From Pisolithus tinctorius (lineage: Eukaryota > Basidiomycota > Agaricomycetes > Boletales > Pisolithaceae), in NCBI GenBank assembly GCA_024663395.1, contig JANFAH010000005.1, positions 2,542,001-2,606,000 on the forward strand: 64,000 nt of DNA, in the 5' to 3' direction. The notes below the pieces were generated by a model. The model searched no databases. It saw nothing but the letters and a program-made list of their open reading frames with translations, and was not told where the DNA came from. Positions within the stretch are counted from its first letter, which is position 1; each line of letters begins with the position of its first letter. Positions 46,082-57,000 of this stretch are shown here, piece by piece. The translations under genes were made by a program, and so were the position numbers.

Positions 46082-48595
46082 AGCCATATCAGCTGATTTT
46101 GACCAAATGACCATGGTAATTACCACAAAAGCAGTTACAGAATTCATGGCAACTACCACTTCCCAATATAGACAGTGCCCCCTGAGTGACAACCTCTGTC
46201 GGTGTTTGAAAAAAATTCAGATTGGAATGTTCCCATGGCAGGTTGCCCTGTCATGAATATTGATAATTTGCACCTGTACTGTGGCTATACGGATGAGCAT
46301 GTGACCAGTAGATGTGATGGTCACATGATGAGTGACATAAGCAGAGATGACCCTAGATCACGTGATTTTTACATAATCGATTACGTGATGGCGATCATCT
46401 GGAGTGTTCTGTTACGTAATTTATCATGTGATCATGGGAAAATATGCATGTGACTTAATCAATGTCACATGACAAGGTACAATCATAGATCATCCAACCT
46501 ATTACATAATGATCACATGTCAGTTTCTCCCCAGAACACTTGGTTATGTAATGGGTCATGTGATTGTGAGACAATAGACATGTGACCACTCCTGCAGCAT
46601 CACATGACAAGGTACAATCATAGATCATGTGACCTTTTACATAATGATCATGTGGCAATAACTCTCCGGTCCATTGGCTTATGTAATAGGTCACATGACT
46701 GTACTCATCATGTGATCTCACCTCTAGCACTCTGCACATGACTCAATCCATATCACATGACCAGCAATCCCACCCCTATTCGCATGCTGGGCATTTGTGG
46801 CTGTGCTAAAAATGCGAATTGTGTCCCCACCCATTCAATTCTTGACATATGGATCTGAATTTTTGTGTGTAGAATAGGCTACCATGTTGCTACACATTGT
46901 CAAAGGCACAGGCTGTCTGATCCAGCAGTTGCTGAGATATAATGGAAATGAAAATGCCAACAAAACATCACACCATTCAACTTACACATCCTTCATGCCA
47001 TATCTGACACTTCAGAAGGGTTGGACACATGCATATCAATTCATAGACAAAGTTTGGTGTCACCCCACTCAGATCTGAGAGAGCAAGATGCAAAATAAAG
47101 ATTCAAGAGTGTGGGAAAGTGGGAAAAAGTCCCAAAATGACATATGGAGATTTTGAAAACATATCAAAAATGTGGATTTGCACACATCACAGTGACCCTG
47201 CCAACCCCAGACTTTGGGTGAGGAATGCAGCAATATGGCCTACCATGTTGGCACCATGTGCCTGGTGAGATATCCCTTTAAACATGTCAAAATTGCGAAA
47301 ATGTGTGCAATGGGGTAGTGATGTTGACCTTGCACTGGCATAAATCTCCCATTGTCTCAATGAGTCAAGTGTACCATTTCGCATTTTTGACCATTTGCAG
47401 TGAGTATCACATCAGGCACTTGTTACTAATATCTTCCACCATGGCCCAATATCCCTCACCTAAGTTCTGGTAGTGGTAGCTGCACTGTGGGATGTGCTGT
47501 GCTATGTTTTTAATATGTTTTCAAAATCTCCACTATTTTATTTTCTCTTTTTGAAGCTTTCCCATGCTTCTGGGATCAGTATTTGGCTTGCTGTTCACTC
47601 AATTCTAAATGGATAAACTTGAAACTTTGGAAATGCATTGAAAGAATCTTCTTCAACCCTCCTGAAGTTTCAGATATGGCATGAAGGATGTGTAAGTTGA
47701 ATGGTGTGATGTTTTGTTGGCATTTTCATTTCCATTATATCTCAGCAACTGCTGGATCAGACAGCCTGTGCCTTTGACAATGTGTAGCAACATGGTAGCC
47801 TATTCTACACACAAAAATTCAGATCCATATGTCAAGAATTGAATGGGTGGGGACACAATTCGCATTTTTAGCACAGCCACAAATGCCCAGCATGCGAATA
47901 GGGGTGGGATTGCTGGTCATGTGATATGGATTGAGTCATGTGCAGAGTGCTAGAGGTGAGATCACATGATGAGTACAGTCATGTGACCTATTACATAAGC
48001 CAATGGACCGGAGAGTTATTGCCACATGATCATTATGTAAAAGGTCACATGATCTATGATTGTACCTTGTCATGTGATGCTGCAGGAGTGGTCACATGTC
48101 TATTGTCTCACAATCACATGACCCATTACATAACCAAGTGTTCTGGGGAGAAACTGACATGTGATCATTATGTAATAGGTTGGATGATCTATGATTGTAC
48201 CTTGTCATGTGACATTGATTAAGTCACATGCATATTTTCCCATGATCACATGATAAATTACGTAACAGAACACTCCAGATGATCGCCATCACGTAATCGA
48301 TTATGTAAAAATCACGTGATCTAGGGTCATCTCTGCTTATGTCACTCATCATGTGACCATCACATCTACTGGTCACATGCTCATCCGTATAGCCACAGTA
48401 CAGGTGCAAATTATCAATATTCGTGACAGGGCAACCTGCCATGGGAACATTCCAATCTGAATTTTTTTCAAACACCAACAGAGGTTGTCACTCAGGGGGC
48501 ATTGTCTATATTGGGAAGTGGTAGTTGCCATGAATTCTGTAACTGCTTTTGTGGTAACTACCACATTGCTTGGTCAAAGTCAGCAGACTCTGGTG
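46082..48595. mobile_element. Foldback-type non-autonomous DNA transposon, 8-bp TSD
   Basis: 2,514 bp flanked by TTGGCTGC (46074-46081 and 48596-48603). The arms are inverted repeats of about 940 bp (46082-47024 and 47655-48595), nearly identical: ORF shadows of 94 codons are the same in both. The outermost 12 bp match poorly. The loop of about 630 bp has no ORF of note. The arms are rich in GTCACATGA-type short palindromes. An 8-bp duplication fits hAT-like elements, but the class is not proven. Excision restores the gag frame. Confidence 0.88.
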
Positions 48596-49845
48596 TTGGC
48601 TGCGTGAGAGGTGGACTTGGGACAGTCCTTAGCAGAGTGGCCAGCCTCGCCACAGAAGAGGCAGAGGTTATTCTTCATCCTGCACTGGCGCTCAGCAGAG
48701 GTGAGTTTGCCATCTTTACCCAGAAGGTGGGCAATATCAGACTTGGGCGGATCTTTCTGTTTGCCCTTGCCCTTGGCGTCCGACTTCAGAGCAGAGGACG
48801 AGGACGACAATTTAGCTTTATTGTCAGAGTTGGAAGACTGCGACTTGTCAGAGGCGGACTTGGTGGTGCGCGAGATCTCTGCTTTGCGCTCCCAGTAGCG
48901 CGCATCAATGGTCTGAGTGAGTTTGCAGAGTTGTGCGAGGGTAGAAGGTTTTCCGACACGAGCGATCTCGTCCTTGATGCAGTCTGGAAGTCCACTATAG
49001 AAGCAGTGGTGGAGTGCACCGACACCGTAGTCCTTGACTTGTGAAGCCCAGCGATTGAACTCCACAACATATTTGGTAATACGAGAACCGTCCTTCATGG
49101 TAAGGTTCTTGACTTGTTGGACAGCATCCGCTATAGCATCGTGCAGACCGAAATTAGCTGTGAGCTCTTGTAAGAACTCATGGTAGTCGTCCATCCAGAG
49201 CGGGCAGTCATAGTTGTCAGGGTTTAGCAAATCTGGCTCAAACCAAGCCAGGGCCATACCCTTAAGATAAGATTGAGCGAAGGTAACTTTTGCTCTGTCG
49301 GAGTGGAATGCACGAGGGCGGTCTTGGAAGTTCAGCTCACATTGAACAAGGAACTCATGGAGCTTCTTGGGGTCAGAGCCATCAAAGGTGTCAGGCTTGC
49401 AGACTTTGGTTTTCAGAGCGGAGTCCCCAGTGTGCGAGCTAGACTGCACAAGTGCATGGACAGCTCTAGCAAGAGCTACGAGGGGATCCTCTGGTGGCTC
49501 AGCTGGGTCTTCGGGGATATCCCCATCACCACTGCCCCTGCCATTGGGATCACCATCAGGATAGTCAGGGTCAGGGTCAGGTCCATCATCTCGATTACGA
49601 GGAGACAGAGTATGGAAGGTTGTTGGGTGGAGGTCAGAGCAACCAGCTTGCAAAGCGCTTTTGCCCTCAGTGCAAGAGCGGTGTTGAGTGGAGAATGATT
49701 GGAACTGTTCAACGACGGAAGGGAGTCGATGCAGATTAGCTAGCGCTACAGTGAGGTTCTCAGCGACATCTCTCTGGGATTGAGCTCGAGTTCTCATAAT
49801 GGCATAAGTTTTTCAGAAGAGAGAAAAGGAGATTGTACAAGTGCG

Positions 49846-49858
49846 AGTACGAATATAC
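49846..49858 (-). other. Gypsy3 self-primer site
   Basis: Two bases inside the 5' LTR the sense strand reads ATATTCGTACT, the exact reverse complement of AGTACGAATAT found about 33 nt after the start of the TATA box in sister LTRs (41626, 6885). Gypsy3's own LTRs have AGTATGAATAT, which still pairs with one U-G wobble. This is the arrangement of Tf1-type self-primed elements. Confidence 0.75.
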
Positions 49859-50361
49859 TGTCAAGTCCGGGCCTACTCCGACCAACTCTGACGCTAAACA
49901 AGGTCTAGAGGAGGGTCCGGAAGCAAGTCCGACACACAGGGACAGAACTCTGACTAGCGGAGTGTCGGCAGGAATGAAGACCGCTGAGACAAAGGCAGAG
50001 CAGAGTGAGGGCTTCGGGTTTAGCTCGTGTGCTACCCCCTTGCATGATCTCAGCCCTCGTATTTCAGAGGGAGAGTACAGATGGAGAGTCGGAGATAACT
50101 TCCGACAGGCAGAAGACGGAATCAGAGGGAGTAGGAACTAGGTTGATATTCATACTGAAGAACAGCGGAGTACAGTACATGCTTTTATACTGCTATGGAG
50201 GTACAGTAATCGGAATCGGAACTGACATATGGGGACTCATAAATTTTCAAGTAAAACTTCCTGGACGACGAATGAAGGGTAGACGGAGGACATACGAATG
50301 GGTAACACAGAACATCCAGAAAAGGAAACAGTCCAGGCACTGGACCATGCGGTGAGTGTGC
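49859..50361 (-). repeat. Gypsy3 5' LTR, piece 1
   Basis: Starts TGTCAAGTCCGGG on the plus strand and is broken at GTGC (50358-50361) by Gypsy2. Confidence 0.92.
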
Positions 50362-51352
50362 TGTAGGGAGCCGTATACTCCCTGAGGCTGGAACAGGAAT
50401 CTGTCACTAAATTCCGCAGGCCACTATGACAAACCTGTTTCGGAATCTTTCGGAATTTTTTTCTGCTCGTGTCCTTGCGTTTCCTCCCAACCCCTGTCCC
50501 CTTCGGAGTCTCTACCAACCTTCAGCGTGTCACTCAGTCATCAAAACGCTGATCTGGAAATGCCGCATTCGCACGGAGTCATCCGGAATTCAGTAGCCGT
50601 GCCATCGCTCAGCCACGTCACCAGTCATCCATGCCACTTACCTCTAAAATGTCGCCCTAAATTCCGCAAGCTGGACTTCATGCCAGTACGCTACGCTCTG
50701 CCCTCCTGTGCCACTCAGCTCCACCTCCCACTTGTACACATACTCTCGTTCTGTTGGAAGATACCCCTTACCGTTGTCCCGTTCTTACTCTTGTCTACTA
50801 CCCACCGGACTATTTCACGTGCATCTGTATTTCGCTGACGTCTGATGTCCTTCCCTTTATTTTCCGGTCTTTTAGTTTTTCCGCCCCACCTTACTCCGAC
50901 TCGTACCTACTTTCCTTGTACTATATAATTCCACCATAGCATCGGAAATATGGACCCACCTTTTGAGTTGCTATCCGTGTGTGTTCTGCGAGTTTGAGAG
51001 TTTCAAGAGTCTAAAGTGCGTACATAGAGTCTGCTGCGTCTTCAGTGTCCCCAGAGGTCTTCGTGTCTCCTGCATCCTCCAGCCCTGCATACCTAATCCT
51101 GTGTCCCTTTCACTTCGAATTCGCTCCTCTTGACGCGTAGCAACCCCTCGGAATTTCATATACCCATCTTGCTGTTCCTCACGCGTCTACATCTGCCCGG
51201 AATTAAATTCCGCATCTCTCGCTCGAATTTCCCCACCACTTCTAAGCCCTTTCTCGACCTCTCCTTCCACACAGTACCCCTTGGGACGATCCTAGGGAAT
51301 TCTCCCTTCACCCTTCCTCTAGTCACACGCTTCCCAGAAGTCGTGTCTCACA
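50362..51352 (+). repeat. Gypsy2 5' LTR
   Basis: 991 bp, TGTAGGGAGCC to GTGTCTCACA. A tatataattcc motif at about 50920 may be the TATA box. Confidence 0.93.
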
Positions 51353-51358
51353 ACGTTT

Positions 51359-51377
51359 TGGAGCCCACTGCGAGGGG
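51359..51377 (+). other. Gypsy2 primer-binding site
   Basis: TGGAGCCCACTGCGAGGGG, six bases after the LTR, shared with Gypsy1 apart from one C/T. Confidence 0.75.
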
Positions 51378-51407
51378 TCTGTAGATCTGGAAAGGAGATC
51401 CTTATGA

Positions 51408-54083
51408 CCCACTCGTCAAAGAACCGAACTTGAAGAGCTCCTAGAGCCCTTCCACAGACTATCTATTTCCTCAGCAGAAATCTTAATTCCAGTAGCTGAT
51501 CCTAGAGATATTTCAGAGCCGCACTCGTCAGACTCAGATCTCGGTTTAGACGAGATCTTTCGGAGCCCAGAGTCCCCAGCATTTTGCCCAGCGTTTCCAG
51601 GAGGCTTCAACTTTGATGAGCCCTTTGATCCTCCCGCTGAACGTCAAGAACTTTCACCTCTCTCAGAACTAACTTCTTCGTCGTCCTTGCCATCCAGTGA
51701 CTCAGAACTAGCCGCTGAACAGCTCCTACTTCCTTCCCATTCCCTAATCGCAAATTCCGCTACCTCCCTTTCTACTCAAATACCCGTACAGAATTCTCTT
51801 GCCTCGACTCTCTTGAATTCCACTCCTATCCTTCCCCGAATTCCGATCCAGATCCCCGTACCACCTCGCATAATGTCTGGAGCAAGAGACATGCCACTCA
51901 GGGGTTCTAACAAAGCCCTGAAGTTTTCCGGTCATACCGAAGACATCACTCGCTACCTTGAAGATGTCGAACAACTCTGCGTCAAAGCTGGCCTTGACAC
52001 CGGGAAAGATAAGATCCACTGGGTCATTCGTTATGCTGACCACAACGAGGCGGAGTTTTGGTCAACCTTAGACGCCGCAACTGACAGCTTCAATGATTGG
52101 GATGCTTTCTCCAAAGAGCTCCTGAACTACTATCCAGGTGCCTCGGTGAAAGATCATCGTTATACCAAAGCCGACCTCGAAACTTTACTCTACCATCAGG
52201 TTCAGAAGCCTATGGAGTCGCTGGAAGATCTTGGGAAATATGTCCGAGAATTCCGACGTATCCTCGGCCTCGTCCAGAAGAAGAAGAAACTCCCTGAGGA
52301 CTACACCAACGAGAAATTCCTTGAGGGGTTTCCCCCGAGGTTTTGGAATTCCTTGCTCACACGATTGCAACTCTCTGACCTAGATCATGACATCGACGAA
52401 CCATGGAAGTTCGATACTGTCTACAAACATGCCAACTACCTCCTCAGTGGGGCCCAACGGAACCTCCCTCAACCAGACTCGTCGGCACTGTTTCCCCAGA
52501 ATTCCGCTCCATCTTCCTCGCTGGCTGTTCCTACTATCCTGAAGCGAGAGTATGTCCATGTCGCTCAGCAGCCTGTTTCTACCCCGCCCACCCAACAAGG
52601 TCAAGAAGGACAATTCCGTCATTCCTTCGATCCACAGTGTTTCTTCTGCGGAGGAACAGATGGGCACAGAACTGCAGAGTGTGCGCTGTGTCGCGAATAC
52701 ATACAAGCTGGGAAATGCTCCCTGATTGGAGGGAGAGTTTTCATGCCAGATGGCTCTGATATTCCTAGGACAGCTGCAGGTCGTAACTTCAAGGAAAAGA
52801 TCGATAACTTCCTCGCCATGTGCGACTCGATCATTGCCTCGGCAAACCTCGTCTCAGTTCAGCGACCCGGCCAGCAGTCAACCTCATCCCACGGGCGTGA
52901 AACTCCTCCCCATCTCGTCAGCACAATGTTCTTCAGCAACGAAGATGTCTCGGAATACCAAGTCGACCTACACCCCTCTTCCTATCTAGTCAACGAAAAC
53001 CTAGAGGAGGATGTTGACGAAGAAGACCAACGTGCCTTAGCAAGGGCTTATGCACAGGTAGAAGAGTTGAAGAACACTATCAAGAAAAAGAAGACAGCCT
53101 GCTTCGACGGCGTAGAAGTCCCGGTTTGTCGTCAAAGGCCGGCACTAGCAGTCCCAGCATCGGCCAATGCGCCGGTGCCCCCTATCCCAGTCAGTAATTC
53201 CGCTCCAGCTAGCCCCGCCTCGTCTTCGGAAGCCCCAACAGCCAGAAAAACTCCGGTTGCTCCTAATCTTACAGATCCCCGGAAACTTAAGCCATCGACA
53301 AATTCCGCACCCCAATTCCGTTACCAAAGCAGCTTCGATGAGGCCGCGGTGACCAAGCGGATCGTAAACCAAGTCTTAGATGCAAAAATGGAAATCTCTA
53401 CCAAAGATCTATTAGCTGTCAGCCCGGAGATCCGCAAGCAGATCAGAGAACTAGCTGCGACGAAGAAGATAACTATTGGGAGTTTAGAAACCGCATCAGA
53501 CGCGACTCCCTCGGCTGCTTGGGCGTCCTATGAGCAGTACTGGGTCAGAGACACAGAAGGGAAGTGCGTGGGCCTCGCTACAGCTCCCTTACATGCTGTC
53601 GACGGGATCTTGATGGACAAACTCCATGTCGAATGTATTTTGGACAGCAGATGCCAGGTAGTGGCCTTGCGACGGGAGTTGTGGGAAGCCTTAGAGGCCC
53701 CTCTCCGTACTGACATGACCATGACTCTGGAGGCTGCTAACCAATCTAAAGAAAGCACCCTTGGGGTCATAGAGAATGCCACTTTGCGCATAGGAAATGT
53801 CGAGGCTCATCTACAAATCCAGGTCGTTGATCACGCGCCTTTCGACTTACTTCTTGGTCGACCCTTCTTCTGCCTACTCTCCAGCGTCCTTCGCAATTTC
53901 CCTGACAGAGAACAGTCTCTAGAAATCCGCGACCCTAATTCCGGTAAACAAGTCTTAATTCCGACACGACCTCGCAACAGGCTGCAACCCCTTCCACGTT
54001 TTGTAAATTCCGATGACGAAGAAGACTTCTTTGCGCGAAAACAAATGCATCGCCACATGAATCCACCTGAGCAGGGTTTTTAG
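51408..54083 (+). CDS. Gypsy2 gag-protease
   Basis: The frame is open from 51408 to TAG at 54081-54083 and no early ATG is in frame (a TGA at 51405 may be a mutated Arg codon), so the start is unresolved. After an acidic N-terminus comes the capsid-like region (LKFSGHTEDITRYLEDVEQL, FSKELLNYYPGASVKDHRY). The zinc knuckle is CFFCGGTDGHRTAEC (about 52638-52682). The protease region reads CILDSRCQVVALRREL (about 53635-53680), so the DSG triad of Gypsy1 is DSR here, expected to kill protease activity. Then FDLLLGRPF. It lacks the RS-rich stretch of Gypsy1. It ends at the slippery site that gives access to pol. Confidence 0.87.
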   Translation, partial: PTRQRTELEELLEPFHRLSISSAEILIPVADPRDISEPHSSDSDLGLDEIFRSPESPAFCPAFPGGFNFDEPFDPPAERQELSPLSELTSSSSLPSSDSELAAEQLLLPSHSLIANSATSLSTQIPVQNSLASTLLNSTPILPRIPIQIPVPPRIMSGARDMPLRGSNKALKFSGHTEDITRYLEDVEQLCVKAGLDTGKDKIHWVIRYADHNEAEFWSTLDAATDSFNDWDAFSKELLNYYPGASVKDHRYTKADLETLLYHQVQKPMESLEDLGKYVREFRRILGLVQKKKKLPEDYTNEKFLEGFPPRFWNSLLTRLQLSDLDHDIDEPWKFDTVYKHANYLLSGAQRNLPQPDSSALFPQNSAPSSSLAVPTILKREYVHVAQQPVSTPPTQQGQEGQFRHSFDPQCFFCGGTDGHRTAECALCREYIQAGKCSLIGGRVFMPDGSDIPRTAAGRNFKEKIDNFLAMCDSIIASANLVSVQRPGQQSTSSHGRETPPHLVSTMFFSNEDVSEYQVDLHPSSYLVNENLEEDVDEEDQRALARAYAQVEELKNTIKKKKTACFDGVEVPVCRQRPALAVPASANAPVPPIPVSNSAPASPASSSEAPTARKTPVAPNLTDPRKLKPSTNSAPQFRYQSSFDEAAVTKRIVNQVLDAKMEISTKDLLAVSPEIRKQIRELAATKKITIGSLETASDATPSAAWASYEQYWVRDTEGKCVGLATAPLHAVDGILMDKLHVECILDSRCQVVALRRELWEALEAPLRTDMTMTLEAANQSKESTLGVIENATLRIGNVEAHLQIQVVDHAPFDLLLGRPFFCLLSSVLRNFPDREQSLEIRDPNSGKQVLIPTRPRNRLQPLPRFVNSDDEEDFFARKQMHRHMNPPEQGF
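54074..54080 (+). other. -1 frameshift site, Gypsy2
   Basis: G GGT TTT immediately followed by TAG. The -1 frame is open through the site and joins pol. Confidence 0.75.
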
Positions 54084-57000
54084 TATCAGTCGAGGACTCG
54101 TACGATCTGCGAGGAGACCAGGACTGTGCTTTCTCCGTGTGTTCACTTTACGTTTCTAATCCGTCTTTATACCCTTTGAAGTCTTCCACGTTTTTACCCA
54201 CAGACACTGCCGTAAATTCCGCTGTGGCGTTTATCTATGACTTTCGAGGCAACAATACACCTCCTGTCGATCCCTTTGACACCAGTTCCATTTCTCCGAC
54301 TGATCCTTTCCTGTTCTCGACCGCTACTACCATTTCTCCACTGACAATTTCTGCCTTATGCTCTACTTATCAGTTCGATCCTGTTTATCATGTCTTAAAG
54401 TACAAACCTGTAGCGAGGAAGGTGAGGCTGGTACTGACGTCGATGCCAGCAGAATTCCGAGTAGAGCATCGGGAGGCCAAAGACCCACTCGCAGATCTGC
54501 CTGTTTTACCTACTCATCCCCCTCCATTTGTGCCAGGTTCCAGGTTTACTCAGGAAAGAGCTGACGAGCTCGATCTGGACCCGGCAAGGTTCCTTTGGCC
54601 TACAGAATTAGACCTAGTACGGTGGTTGGTCAGGGAGCATGAAGACGCCTTTGCCTGGGACGCCTCGGAAAGAGGGACCTTCCGAGAGGACATGTTCCCG
54701 CCCCTGAAGATACCTACACTAGCCCACAAGCCATGGGTCGAGCAGAATATTCCCATTCCCCCTGCTATTTTCTGTGAAGTCGTTAATATTATCAAAGAAA
54801 AGATTTCCGCAGGGGTTTACAAACTGTCTACTTCATCTTACCACTCAAAATGGTTCTGCGTGGTCAAGAAGGACGGAAAATCTCTGCGCCTCATACATGA
54901 CTTACAACCTCTAAACGCCGTCTCTATCCAGGATTCAGCTGTTCCCCCCTTCGTTGACTCGATCGCTGAAGCCTTTGCTTGCCACTCAGTCTACAGAATT
55001 TTAGATCTCATGGTTGGATACGATCATCGCACCATACACGACAATTACCGAGACCTCACTACCTTCCAAACTCCTATCGGCACCCTTCGACTCACCAAAC
55101 TTCCTATGGGCTACACAAATGCCGTCCAAATTTTCCACGGAGACATCTGTTGGATTTTAAAGGACGAAATTCCAGAAGTCACTATACCGTTTATCGACGA
55201 CTGTCCTATTAAAGGCCCCAAGTCTCGCTACCAAAATCCCGACGGGACTTACGAAACGATTCCACAGAATTCTGGGATTAGACGCTTCATCTGGGAGCAC
55301 CTGCAGAACGTCAACCGAGTCTTACACCGTCTGCGTCATGCAGGAGCCACCGTGTCAGCAAAGAAATGCGTCATTGCTGCGCTGTCTATCATAGTGGTTG
55401 GGCACAAGGTGTCGTTCGAGGGTAGAATTCCGGACGAATCTAAAGTCCAAAAGATTAAAGATTGGCCGTACTGCACAAACGTCACTGAAGTACGTGGATT
55501 TTTAGGTCTCTGTTCGTACTGCAGGATCTTCATCAAAGACTTCGCCAAACATGCCCGTCCCCTCATCGAGCTGACCAAGAAGGATGTCCCCTTTGAATTC
55601 CGTGATGAGCATAGGGAAGCGATGGAGTACCTCCGCCGTGTGATCGTCTCGTCCCCTGCATTACGAACTATCGACTATAATTCCGAAAAGAAAGTCATTT
55701 TAGCTGTCGACACTTCTAACATTGCTGTTGGGTACCTCCTCATGCAGGAGGGGGAAGACGGCAAACGCTACCCTGCTAGGTTCGGCTCGATAACTCTCAA
55801 CAATCGCGAACGCCGCTACAGCCAAGCTAAGCTAGAATTATTTGGGCTTTTCCGAGCCTTGCACGACGTCCGACTTCATATCTTCGGCGTGCGGAATTTA
55901 GTCATTGAGGTGGATGCGCGGTACATCAAAGGGATGATTAACAATCCCGACCTACAGCCTAACGCGACCATAAATCACTGGATCGCCGGAATTCTCCTAT
56001 TTGACTTCGAGCTCATACATGATCCAGCACACAAGCACGCAGCGCCGGACGGACTTTCGAGGAGACCGAGAGCAGAAGAAGATGAGGAGGGAGACGAGGA
56101 CTATGAGGATTGGATCGATGAGTGTGGGGCTTTTGCAGTCGAGCTCTTGAATCGTAGGGAAGCGCGTTTCGAGTCCCATCCTTACCCCTTGGAAATTCCG
56201 AGCGTCGTGTCAGACTCATCCCTCCCCCTGTCACAGAGTCTAGGTATCTTTACCGCCGAAGAATCGATGCCGGAAAACCTCGAGACCGAAATTCCGAGGT
56301 CAGAAAAAGCAAAACAGAGAGAGGAGAGGATGAGAGTGGTGAAGGAGTTTTTGGAGACGAAGAAAACGCCCGAAGGGTTAGAGGAGGCGGAATTGGAGAG
56401 CCTAGTGTGCCTTGCGACTTGGTATTTCGTAAAAGGGGGAGAACTGTGGAGGAAGGATCCCCAGGGACGGCATCAGCTAGTGGTACCCTCACACAAATGC
56501 CTTGGAATTCTCTGCCAGGCCCACGACGACCTAGGGCACAAGGGTATCTTCTCGACCTGTATGTGTTTGCTGACTCGCTTTTGGTGGCCCATGCTAGAGC
56601 AGGACGTCCGTTGGTATGTTAAATCGTGCCACGAGTGCCAGATCTGTCATTTGGATCGCATTCATATACCGCCAGTTGTCGCCATCCCCAAACCCCTGTT
56701 TTACAAGGCTTATATGGACACGTTCTTAATGCCGAAGTTGAACAGGTTTCGCTATGTTACCCAAGCCCGCTGTTCACTCACCAGTTACCCCGAATGGGCT
56801 ATGCTTCGTGCAGAGACAGGCAAGTCCATTGGAAAGTTCATCTTCGAACAGATTCTGTGCCGTTGGGGTGCCGTTGCGGAGATTGTCACAGATAATGGGG
56901 GACCATACGTCCTCGCTCTCGACTGGCTCTCCAAGACCTTCGGAATTCGCCACATATGCATCTCCCCTTATAACTCGCAGGCTAATGGAGTCATCGAACA

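Larger units (their letters stand above)
46007..49797 (-). pseudogene. Gypsy3 gag, split by a foldback element
   Basis: Sense: 49797 to 48596, then 46073 to 46007. Removing 46082-48595 and one copy of the 8-bp duplication leaves exactly 423 codons, in frame. It starts MRTRAQSQRDVAENLTVALA; the capsid-like region holds WFEPDLLNPDNYDCPLWMDD and YYSG-type motifs (HCFYSGLPDCIKDEIARVG). The zinc knuckle is CLFCGEAGHSAKDC (CCHC, about 48680-48640). The stop is TAG at 46009-46007, preceded by the slippery site. No other lesion seen in gag. Confidence 0.88.

Noticed and set aside
46202..48478. Matching ORFs in the two arms of the foldback element
   Set aside because: Identical because the arms are inverted copies; no start context or domain.
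49833..50355. ORFs at 28036-28386 and 50005-50355 repeated in both LTRs
   Set aside because: They lie in LTR sequence, read antisense to the element, are repeated only because the LTR is, and have no domain.
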